From Aricia agestis (lineage: Eukaryota; Arthropoda; Insecta; Lepidoptera; Lycaenidae), in NCBI RefSeq assembly GCF_905147365.1, contig NC_056428.1:38669001-38733000 (forward strand): DNA of 64,000 bases, read 5' to 3'. Below are positions 43,537 to 53,445 of the stretch, piece after piece; the first letter of the stretch is position 1; each line of letters begins with the position of its first letter. The position numbers were made by a program, and so were the translations under genes. The notes under the pieces were generated by a model, which saw nothing but the letters and a program-made list of their open reading frames with translations, was not told the DNA's origin and did no database searches.

Positions 43537-44822
43537 TATTCTATAGCATCTGTAACACTAGTACTCTACAAAACGAGAGCGTCATTACAGGATTTGCAGT
43601 CCCATTTCGACCCAAATACCTTTGACCCCAAAACTGTAAAATCCCAAATTATCATCTCCACTGGAGGACCAAGGACAAGCGGCTTGATTGCAACTGTCAC
43701 GGGTTCTAATCTCTCTCCACTCGACATACCCTTTTATAGCAGTGCGGTGCATTTTTTACGCTGTTCTTTTTCTGTTTTTTCTTTTATCTGTATATGTGAC
43801 TTTAATATTAAAAAAGGAAGAAAAGATCATTAATTTATGTAATGTAATTAGACCTGTAGTTATATTGAAAATTTCCATGACAGTTTAGACTAGATAATAA
43901 TAATATAATTTAAGATTTTAAAGCAACGAACTTATCAAAACAGGTTGTTTTTATTTAAGGTTCAATGGGCAGACATTATAAACATTTTATAAAATGTGAG
44001 GTTAATCCCTACGGGTCAAATGATTCCCCCCCTTAAATCAGATTAAACCAGAGGCATCTTTCCAAATGCACGTGAAACGGGTTGCCCATAACCCTGCCAG
44101 TTGCCACTTATAGTATCATGGCGATCAGAGCGCTTGGCGAAATTTTATTTAATTTTTTTTAAAAGTGTCGCTCTGATCTTAATTAAGCCTGTTTTTGGAC
44201 TTTCGTAACTTTTTACGAATTCGTGTTTATTTAAATGTTATTTTGTTATGGGGTATTAATAGCAGTTACCTAATACTTAAACAGTCTTAGATCACCCCAC
44301 GTGCTATTTGATGGTTGTGTTTTGATCGATTTCTTGGAATTTGGTATATGGGGTGAAATGATCCCTATTTGTGTGTATAAAATGATCCCTGGATATAAAG
44401 TAGAAGTTGGCGAATATTTTTCTTTTGATGAAATTGTTATTTTATTTTAATCTTATTATTAAAGAACAAATATATTATCAAAGATATCGATTTCAGAAGT
44501 CACTACTATCGTGTTTTGCCTTGAGACGGACCGATAAACTGACAGACAGCAAGATCTTAATAAATTTGCTCCCCTTTTTATCCTTCGGCTACCGAAGCCT
44601 AAAAAACTTGCTAATAAACTAAAAGATGCGTGTTTCTTACTTATATGCTTAAATTGGTTATCAATAATAAATATTATCTCTGGGATTATTTTACCCCAAC
44701 TCAAGGGATCATTTTATACATAGGGGTGTATAAAATGATCCTTTAGTTAAACTTTTACAAAAACCTCTAGTACAAAAAAGTACGTACATATGATAAGTTT
44801 GGTAAAGTCACTACATCCAGCC

Positions 44823-44880
44823 ATACAAATATTGCGATTTTTCCTTCAAATAGTTGAAGGAAAAATCGCAATATTTGTAT
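44823..44880. repeat. perfect hairpin, 27-bp arms, 4-nt loop
   Basis: The arms 44823-44849 and 44854-44880 pair exactly around ATAG. The loop and right arm are partly repeated at 44890-44917. Confidence 0.95.
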
Positions 44881-44919
44881 AAGAACAACAAATAGTTGAA
44901 GGAAAAATCGCAATATTCC

Positions 44920-44974
44920 TTAAGGGAAAAATCTTAAGTATGCCATAGAGCCATACTTAAGATTTTTCCCTTAA
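44920..44974. repeat. perfect hairpin, 23-bp arms, 9-nt loop
   Basis: The arms 44920-44942 and 44952-44974 (TTAAGGGAAAAATCTTAAG..) pair exactly. It follows the hairpin at 44823 by 40 bp. Confidence 0.95.
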
Positions 44975-45489
44975 GGGAATCATTTTACCTCACCTTCTTA
45001 AAATAGTATTATAATATTTACGGCAGCCTTTGTACTGCCCCAAAAACACTGTTATAACTTTTATAATTTAAATTGAACTACTTAAGTAGGTACTTATTTT
45101 TAATCTACTTTATACCAGCTCTACTTAACTGTGGTTTGTTTGTTGTTGAAGCTTTCTAAAAGTTATAGCAGGCAAGCTTTTAATATTAGATATTGCCATA
45201 TTTTGCCGTATATTAATCAGACCGAAATAAAACTGAAAGCTTTAAAATCAATATGGTAAGTTGCTACTATCTTCTTGCTACGTGTTAGACTGAAAATAAT
45301 TGCGACCGCCCATTAACATAGTATCACATTTTACCCGCACTTCTATTAATATTCTTATCTGTGAAGATGAAGTTTATTTTCAATTACAGCTATCGATTTA
45401 ACACTTAGCAGTGATACCAATCAAGTGATACACAAAACAGCGATCGTTTTAAAATGTACACGTAGTAATAATTCAGGAAATGTACTTTT

Positions 45490-45768
45490 TATCCTTCTAT
45501 GTAGAGCGGTTTCGTGTGGACACGCCCTAAAGTACAGCCGACCAATCACGCGCTGGTTCTATCGAGGGGCCTCGGTTTGGGCCCGCCTCGCCGAATGTAA
45601 AAACTTAGTTTACTCTTCTCTACTACCGCGAGAGGTCGTGTTTGCAGTGGCAGTTGGCACATGTTATTTTGTGTGTTTTTCCCCGAAATGTTTTGACAGT
45701 TGCACGTCGTGTCCGTATGTTTTGTTTTATGTGTGAACTAACTCTGTGAGTGCTCCACGCAAAATGAA
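45490..45768 (+). promoter_or_regulatory. candidate promoter and first exon ending ATGAAG|GTAAGC
   Basis: A CpG-richer segment (GACCAATCACGCGCTGG, GGGCCCGCCTCGCCG) with a CCAAT box and GC-box-like CACGCCC leads to CGCAAAATGAAG|GTAAGCAC. The ATG context CAAAATG is the insect optimum and the donor is strong. First exons encoding only Met-Lys are common in insect genes for secreted proteins. The second exon was not found in the window, so the gene is unknown. Confidence 0.4.
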
Positions 45769-46137
45769 GGTAAGCACTTTAAAGTTAAGTTAAAGGTCAA
45801 AATTGTGCCTAAACCTAACTTCGCTTGAATACTAATTAACCTTAGCTCTATAACCTTAATAACTGTATGTTAATTGAACATGCGAATAAAATACGCGTCA
45901 TAATTATTCGAAGCTTTGAAAGCTCTCGCTGGTACTTGTGGTAATATGGGCCTATAACCTTTTCGCATAAGGCGTATTTTTGCTGGTTGTTTTCTAGAGA
46001 ATATATTATTATATATTTGATTATAAAAGGAAGGCTGGAAGCTCTATCTTAAAAAGAAGGTAGACTGCTAATACCTTGACTAGGCAGTAATACCTGTTAC
46101 CAAGTACCTTGTCAGCAGTAAGCACGATACACAATGA

Positions 46138-46250
46138 ATTTAATTCATTTAATTCCCCAAGGAACCCCTACAATTTTAATACCTTTTATAGTAATAATTG
46201 AAACTATTAGAAATATTATTCGTCCAGGAACATTAGCTGTTCGATTAACA
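46138..46250 (+). pseudogene. nuclear mitochondrial insertion (NUMT) of ATP6
   Basis: The frame reads NLIHLIPQGTPTIL, then ETI(R/S)NIIRPGTLAVRLT, which matches the ATP synthase subunit a gene of insect mitochondria. An AGA codon sits where the mitochondrial code gives the conserved Ser, and ATA where it gives Met, which is what a mitochondrial origin predicts. Homology breaks off after TTAACA. The piece is too short to be functional and has no nuclear start. Confidence 0.9.
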
Positions 46251-46610
46251 GACCTAAAAGTATTTTAAAATGCTATTGCTATTTTATTTTTTCAAAACAT
46301 TACTACAAAGTTTAAAAATAACTTTCAACATGGAAATATTATACATATTTATATCTAATAAATAATTATATTTTTTATAATTTATCTTATTTTGCCTTCT
46401 CTTATTATGTAGGAACAAAATTATCACTAAATTATATTGTAACGAGACATACTCATAAGTATTATGCGCACTATAAAAAAAATATTACTTTTTCTAATTG
46501 ATATAAAAGTTTATGAATTTGTGCTAGATAATATTTTCCTTATTTATTTATTTATTGACATAACACTCTTCTATATAAACAAAAACCTTTATTCCCTAAT
46601 TGGTTAGAAC

Positions 46611-46773
46611 AGTTTTGACAGATCTGCAAAATAATGTAGAGAACGAACTGCGAATCTCTACATACGTAGGCCTCGCGTAGGCCCAATTTGTGAAAATCAA
46701 ATTGCGCTACGTGTAGACTCTACGTAGCACGTACAGTTATTCTCATTTTTTTACAGATTTGTAAAAAAAACGG
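46611..46773. mobile_element. possible MITE with TTTTGACAGATCTGCAAAA ends
   Basis: The left TTTTGACAGATCTGCAAAATAATG is similar to the reversed right end TTTTTACAAATCTGTAAAAAAATG, and inner TACGTAG motifs also pair. The target site is unclear. Confidence 0.45.
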
Positions 46774-46965
46774 TGGTTATATTTAAATTTGCGCAATTTT
46801 AATTGGCTCTTAGCTGATGGTCAGAGGTTTTTAAGTGACTACAAAATATTATTTTTTGTCTAAGTATTTAAAATTTAGGATTTACCAAAAGTTATAAATT
46901 ACTATAAAATACGACGATAATTATAACCTGAAATTACTTACTTTATTATACTAACAAAGAAAGTT

Positions 46966-47335
46966 GACGCCCGCAACTCCGTTGCGCCAAAATACTTTAT
47001 CGCGCGGGAACTGCACATATTTCCATGATAAAAAGCATTCATTGCACTTTTCCAGGACTCCAAGTACATATCTCCATACAAAATTTCAGCAAATTCGGTA
47101 TAAATGTATTAATGGTTACTTTTTATTGAATAGAGACCTGAACATACAGCTCTTCATCCATACTAATATTATAAACGCGTAAGTGTGTCTGTCTGTATGT
47201 CTGTTACCTCTTCACGCCCAAACCACTTATGGTTACCTCTTCACGCCAAACCACTTATGGTTTGGGCGTGAAGAGGTAACAGACATACAGACAGACACAC
47301 TTACGCGTTTATAATATTAGTATGGATGAAGAGCT
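46966..47335 (-). mobile_element. Helitron, TCCATA..GTCTGTCTG family, broken by an inverted duplication
   Basis: The 3' part is at 46966-47104 (hairpin CAACGGAGTTGCGGGCG, CTAG lost) and the 5' part at 47258-47335 (TCCATACTAATATTATAAACGCG). Between them lies an inverted copy of the 5' part plus 43 bp of flank. Confidence 0.75.
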
Positions 47336-47378
47336 GTATGTTCAGGTCTCTATTCAATAAAAAGTAACCATTAATACA
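47105..47378. repeat. perfect inverted repeat, 121-bp arms, 32-bp spacer
   Basis: The arms 47105-47225 and 47258-47378 are exact reverse complements. Each contains 78 bp of Helitron 5' end and 43 bp of its flank. The spacer holds a partial extra copy of GGTTACCTCTTCACGCC. Confidence 0.95.
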
Positions 47379-47977
47379 AGGTATTGAAACACCTGGATTC
47401 TTGTCAGTGATTTCACCAAATTACGATACAATTTTGTAACATCCTAATATGATTCACATTAAGAATAGTTTATTTTTGTATTTTGTTTATTGAGACAGCG
47501 GGGAGCTTTTAGGGCGTTTTCGTCAAAATTAGGCCCCATTATAGTTATTAAAACTTAAATTGTAGACAGCTGGCAATAATGCTAATAATAAATATGTTTG
47601 TTTGACATTTTTGTGTGTAAATATTAAATTTGAAGATTGAAAAATCGTTTATTTTTTTTAATTAATTAATCTCAAACCTTCGGAGGTCTTTGTCCAGAAG
47701 TGAGAAAGTAAACCTTCTGTAATCTGTATAAGCTAGCCAAATAAAAAAATATATAAACCTTATCTAATCGTGGTTTATTTGATAAAAATAAATTATTGGC
47801 AATAGGTCATTTACTTAAGTCATATTTTAAAGTTTATTGTAATAGTAATTTTCTGAAAGGCTACATAGAATAAAATTCTTAAAAGTGTAATATTCTTAAT
47901 AATATTTACTTACTATGTCCGTTAGGAATACTGAGGGGTTAAATTACTAACATTTAATACAAACATTGTGACTCCTC

Positions 47978-48412
47978 TAGAGCGTCTGTGGCCTAGTGGG
48001 TAGACCTTTTGGTTCGCACTCGAGTGGGTGCAGGTTCCATCCCGGGTGGAGGCGTGTGCCAATGATACTTTCTGATCTCAAGTATCATAATACGGACGCT
48101 CGGTCGGACGGTGAAGGAAAACATCGTGAGGAAACCCGCACATGGTTGGTTCTAGACGTATTGACCTGCAGCTCATCTCTGGTTCAACTCTGGACTGGGC
48201 CGACTATGTTGCGAGAATGCCGTATGTGCTTGGGCAACCACCTCTGGTTACTTGAACTATGAGTCTGCCGGACGCCCTTGCAGCTCGATTGAGCGACAAT
48301 TTAAAGGACGCAGCGGCAGCGGATGTACAAAACTGCTCAAGATGGGGATGGTTGGCTCGTTGATGGAGGCCTACTTTCAGCAATAGACAGCGATAAGCTG
48401 ATGATGATGACC
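47978..48412 (+). mobile_element. tRNA-derived SINE (HaSE-like) with GATGATGATGA tail
   Basis: An A box (TGGCCTAGTGGG) and a B box (GGTTCCATCCC) stand 40 bp apart, followed by GTGAAGGAAAACATCGTGAGG, a block shared by many lepidopteran SINEs. It ends AGCTGATGATGATGA. Length is about 435 bp. The open frame inside is not coding. Confidence 0.8.
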
Positions 48413-48431
48413 AATTGAAAAGGAATTAAAC

Positions 48432-48613
48432 CAGTGGTACTCAACCTTTTTTATATATGCGCCACAAACACGTCTTCGTCTTAGTGTCGCGGGTCGCAAC
48501 CAAAATTTTAGGTTTAAAAAATTATGTTATTCAATTTTACAACGGGCCAATTATAAAGTCCCGACTCCCGGCGGGCAGCATGCGGCCCGCGGGCCAAAGG
48601 TTAAGTATAGCTG
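48432..48613. mobile_element. hAT-type MITE, 182 bp, with 8-bp TSD
   Basis: The ends CAGTGGTACTCAACCTTTT and, reversed, CAGCTATACTTAACCTTTGG are flanked by AATTAAAC at 48424-48431 and 48614-48621. It sits 20 bp downstream of the SINE tail. Confidence 0.85.
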
Positions 48614-48621
48614 AATTAAAC

Positions 48622-49756
48622 AGTACCATATACTAATCAATATTTTAATAGTACCTACATATTATTACTGTAACTACGGCCGCTTTCAGAAACTTAAAAT
48701 TAATTCAAACTTTAATTTAATGTAGATATACTAGACGGAAAATTAGAAGGATTAACCCAGCCCGATCATAAACCATTAATATAAAGTATTAATTAATACA
48801 AATTTTATAAATTCCTAAACCAAACCTAATTGTATAAAACTAAATTAAACGGGTAACCTAGAACAAGAACATTGTATTCAATATGTAGGTTTTAAGGTCT
48901 CGAGTATATTTAGATCTAATCTTTTCAATTTATTCATTACTTTACAGTCATTACAATAAACAATTAAGTGTACAATAATATAACATCTAAATGGCTATGT
49001 TGATACGGTTTTTGTGTCTAAAACAATTTTCTTAGCCGCGGGTGGTGTATATTTTGCCTTTAAATAGCTTCACATATAAGTAAGTGAGCACTAACTGTTA
49101 TTTTTGAAATAAACTCAACTATTATGTGAGCTAAAGCGGTATACAAAATTTTTTGACATTCTGACTCAAAAAATTGTACTTAGCAGTTTTATTTTTAGAA
49201 TTTTATTTTGAGTATAAAGGCGAAACATTACTAGCGACACGACACTAAGCGACTTTTCTAGTTCCATAGAACTGAACGAGAATTGTCGCGTCGTGTCCGT
49301 ATTTTAAATCGTATTTTTACAATATCTGGGCTATTAAGATTAAAGTTTTTATACTTAATTTTAGTTTTAAGCATTATCACTAAGTACTAATAATTAATTC
49401 ACCTACGTGCATCTTACGAATGTTCTTAATATTTAAACGGTTTAATTTTTTTGACATTGGTATCTAATTAGGTATATCATTATTCTTGTTATAATTTTTG
49501 ATAATCAACTTTACTTAAATTTTGTACATTATTATTAATTATCAAAATTGACGTCTAACGCAAAATTTATATCAAATAAATCAGTACAAAGTCAAAGTTT
49601 CATAAATTCATACTATTTGTATCAATTATATTAATTATACTTAGTTTCGTCTTCATCCCGAGTAAAACAATATTTTTAAATAAATAGATACGTAAAATAC
49701 AAAACTTCAATCATTGTTCACGCTTAGAGACGGTCCAAGCATATAATTTACGGTAT
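48622..49756. other. AT-rich stretch without gene
   Basis: No element ends or coding frame were recognised. Confidence 0.5.
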
Positions 49757-50893
49757 TTTCTAATTTATTTTATATATATAATTTAACATACGGTGCATAA
49801 AATTTTTCCCCCCACCCCTCTAAGGGGATAAAAGAGGGGGTATGATTTGGTATCAAACTTTTTTCTTTAACACTTAAACTACTGATTCGATCTGAATACT
49901 GTATATGCGGGGGGCTTTACCCCCGGCCCCTACTTAGGGGGGCTTCGCCGCCTCAAACCTTCCCCCCCCCGCTCCAGGAAATGTTGCTTATAACCAAATT
50001 GTGTCGTGTCGTTAGTGTTGAGTTTTTAATTCTCCTTCTTTAGGAATAAACTAAGTTATTAGTTAAAAGTGAATTTATTCTAACCTAAACTAAACATACA
50101 GTTTTCGAGTGTCATTGGGTTAATAAACGTTGGACTTTGCCCCCGGCCCCACCTTGGGGGGGTGCGGCCCCCTTGAACCCCCCGCTCCTGGTAATATTGC
50201 TAAGCAAAATGGTGTTGCGTCGTTTTTTGGAACAAACTAAGTTATTAATTAAAAGTAAATCTATTCTAATCGAAACTAAACATACAGTTTTCGAGTGTCA
50301 TTTGATTAGTATGTGGGGGGGCTTTGCCCTCGGCCTTTCGTTTGGGGGGGCTGATCCCCCCCCAAACCTCCCCCTCCCACTGGAAATGTTGCTTATAGCA
50401 AAATGGTGTCGCGTCTTTAGTGTTGAGTTTTAATTCTCCATTTTTAGGAACAAAGTAAGTTATTAATTAAAAGTTAATTTATTATAATCTAAACTAAACA
50501 TACAGTTTCGAGTATCATTGAATTAATATGCGGGAAACTTTGCCCCTGGCCCCAACTTAAGGGTGGTCGCTGTGCACCCCCAAACGCCCCCCTCCTGGTA
50601 ATGTTGCTAAGCAAAATGGTGTTTCGTCGTTAGTGTTGAGTTTTAATTCTCCTTCTTTAGGAACAAACTAAGTTTTTATTTAAAAGTGAATTTATTCTAA
50701 CCTAAACTAAACATACAGTTTCAACCAATCGACTTGATTTTTGGCATAGACTTAGTTGAAAGGGTGGAAAGTAACATCTAAGGCTACTTTGGGTTTTGAA
50801 AAAACATAATGTTTCCAAAGGAGATTTGCAAGAATATTCGTATTTTACGCGATTTTTGAATTCCACGCGAGCGAAGCCGCGGGCAAATGCTAG
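49757..50893 (+). mobile_element. Helitron carrying a GC-rich tandem array
   Basis: The 3' end is CCACGCGAGCGAAGCCGCGGGC, AAATG and CTAG|T at 50890-50893, the same terminal hairpin as the elements at 19446 and 41936. The 5' end is less certain (TCTAATTTATTTTATATATAT). A tandem array fills most of the body. Confidence 0.7.
49905..50720 (+). repeat. tandem repeat, about 4 units of 186-218 bp
   Basis: Each unit holds a C/G-rich block (GGGGCTTTGCCCCCGGCCCC type), GGTAATGTTGCTAAGCAAAAT, GGAACAAACTAAGTTATTA and AAACTAAACATACAGTTTTC. The CATACA anchors are at 50095, 50281, 50499 and 50712. Unit length varies mostly through the C/G runs. Confidence 0.85.
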
Positions 50894-50999
50894 TGAAGAA
50901 ATATACACACATACTTTCAAAAACATACATTTTAAAAACATAACTCTGTTACTGCAGTCGGGCAACGTCTGAGCGGGCGGAGTCCAAAAAGCCAATTTA

Positions 51000-51025
51000 A
51001 CGACGACGCCGCGGGCACAAGCTAG
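51000..51025 (+). mobile_element. Helitron 3' end fragment
   Basis: ACGACGACGCCGCGGGCACAAG then CTAG|T is another Helitron terminus, 130 bp after the previous one. Confidence 0.5.
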
Positions 51026-53110
51026 TATTATAAAACAAAACCAATATTAACACACGTTCGAGGCTTCTATTTAATAATGATTTACGATTCCATTAGCCTA
51101 AAACAATTTAAAATGTAATAAAGCTCTCTCGCAGCGTCGAGATGTATGGCCGATTTAATTTCGCCATTTTTCATTCAACTCAATGATTAACCCGTTGACT
51201 GCCTGTGATTTTTTCTGTAACTTAATTTAGTTGCATCCGTCTTCGTCTAGCGTCTGGTCAGGGATACAGGAATATTGTGATGTTAGAGTTGGAACAAAGA
51301 ATTTAAATTGCATGTAAAATGTTTGATATTACCCGCAAAAATGTTTGCTCTATAAAATATCTATATCTACTCTATAGAATGCCCTTTTAGGAAAATATTT
51401 CGGCATAAATTAGGTCCCATGGCCATAAAAGATGCCTATACCAAATTTAATTTAAATCGGTTTAGCAGTTTAAACATAAGAGGTACTCAGACAGTCTGTT
51501 TACACTAATTAAGAATGTATAAATATTAATAATATGTATATTTGGTACCCTATTATTTTGTCTATACTTTCGAATGCTTAATCGAATTAGATGTCCTTGC
51601 AGATACAATTGCATAGTATCCTCGACCTTTGTGATATTAAAAGTCAATATATTACGAATATAATATCATTCCATAAATAAGCCTAAGGGAAAGCGGAGAC
51701 GGGTGGCACACATATAAATAAAATTCTCTATTTAAGAAATGCACATGTTTAATTAATATGGTAATGTACCAAGATGGCGCTTAATTAATTTTGTTTAAAT
51801 GATATATAATAATTATAAAGGTCGCTTGAGGGTTAGCCGTGAGTTACTCAATTAGTAACTTACTCTTGGTTACCTTAACTCAATCTTTTGCTTCAATTAC
51901 CAACCTTTTTGAGGTGTAAGTGTCAGCGTTGTCTTTTGGCTTTTTTATTTATGAAAAAGTGAAAATTTTGAAACTCTAATTTACAAATAAAGAGATTCAC
52001 ATTGTGGACCTTTCTGTTACGTCAAGATCCACAGTTTGAAATATTGTTTTTCCGTTTAAAAAAAACACAGTTTGAAATACTTAGTGTTTTTTGTGTTTTT
52101 AAATTTAATCTCACTTAGGTCTTGCAACATTAACTGAGACGGCAGGTACATTTATTTTAACTCGAAGATACACCGTCATCGCCACCTTTTAATTCTTTCA
52201 TTGCCACAGGGATGGTCCAGAGACCACAGATGGCACAAGGGTGGCGCAAAAACAAAACAATTTACATACATCCACGATTCTAAATTTTAACGAACACTTA
52301 GTGCTATTCGAAACAAACTAAAGCTTTGGATAAAAACGAACCTATAGTTCAGTAGCATTAGCCAGAGACGTTAAAAAGATTATTGTAAACACATCCCTAA
52401 ATCACAGGACACCGATTTATGTCAAATCCGATTAAAAATCGGGTGCAACGAATAAATCGTGTTGTCATCGATTCGACTTAGCCGAATATGCGGCGTCTTT
52501 GGGCTAATGCAGTGTTTAGTGCGGTCGAACCGACCTGACACCCCGTGGCGAGCGTTCAATGCCGATATTAATGATACGTATGTATCACCGGCTGGCGAAT
52601 GTCTTCTTCGTAACGGGTTAAAGTTTAACCCTTTAACCGTTAAAAGTATTCTTGGATGGTAATGTTGCCTACCGAGGTTTGGAGTTAAAGTCGAGGATGT
52701 TAATGGTATTTTGCAATCATCAGACATTTAAGAATGTCCTAATAAGCTTGAAGCAAGAACGGTCTTTTATCTAAAACATAACAGGTCTAACTTATTAAAT
52801 AAATTCAATTCAAGACCAATGCCTCCAAAATCAAAGTTCCCAAAGCTAAACGCGGTCGAAAAAACTCTTTGTTATTCATATAATAGCTACTGTAAGACAT
52901 TAAAAAAGTTGGAAAGAGTTGACAGGGGACTTACGTGACGAGGATTGGTCTGTTTATTTAATAAACAAGAAGGAGGGCCGTCGGCGAACGCATTGTGGTG
53001 CATGACAAGACTTTTTCTAAGGTTTTTGGGGATCCCCGAGAATTGTCCGATTTTTCAATTTCAAGGTTTTGAATAAATCGTAATTTTATTGAGATTAAAA
53101 ACAAATTGTA
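51026..53110. other. no gene seen
   Basis: A diverged Helitron-like piece (TATACCAAATTTAATTTAAATC, GTACTCAGACAGTCTG) lies at 51390-51510. Nothing else could be supported. Confidence 0.45.
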
Positions 53111-53111
53111 T

Positions 53112-53445
53112 TTTAAAAAGATAAAACAGACTTCAAAATTGTACGTTATTTAGAATAAAAATTCCCTATCTCAAAAACTACTGAACTGATTTTGATGAAA
53201 CTTGCAGCATTCCCTAAGTTAAACAATACCTAGTACAATAAAAAAGAATTACTTAAATCAGACTTGTCGTGCCGGAGATATGCGAACACAAACATAAAAA
53301 GATACATACATACATACATTTTTTAAATTTGGCATATTTGTTCAGAAGCTGATAATATAGACTAACATAATAAATTATGGGAAAACTGGGCATACATGCG
53401 GGTCGGATTGATAACCTTGATCTTTTGAAGTCGGTTAAAATGACT
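53112..53445. repeat. dispersed repeat with (A)AC(C)GACTTC..GAAGTCGGTTAAA ends, copy 1
   Basis: AAAACAGACTTCAAAATTGTACG at the left and GAAGTCGGTTAAAATG at the right enclose CTACTGAACTGATTTTGATG and a (CATA)n run. A sister copy is at 63632-63980. Confidence 0.7.

Larger units (their letters stand above)
43996..44994. mobile_element. possible DNA element with repeated AAATGAT(T/C)CC motifs
   Basis: GTGAGGT..AAATGATTCCC at the left matches the reversed right end GGTGAGGTAAAATGATTCCC. AAATGATCCC-type motifs recur at about 44347, 44379, 44704, 44730 and 44976 in both orientations, like the plan of the element at 12451. No transposase is encoded; long hairpins lie near its right end. Confidence 0.55.

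Noticed and set aside
46251..46600. Extension of the mitochondrial insertion into further genes
   Set aside because: The AT-rich sequence after 46250 did not give any mitochondrial protein or tRNA pattern I could support.
47996..48262. 88-codon frame
   Set aside because: It lies entirely inside the SINE.
50137..50433. 98-codon Pro/Gly-rich frame
   Set aside because: It is a translation of the C/G-rich tandem array in a Helitron.
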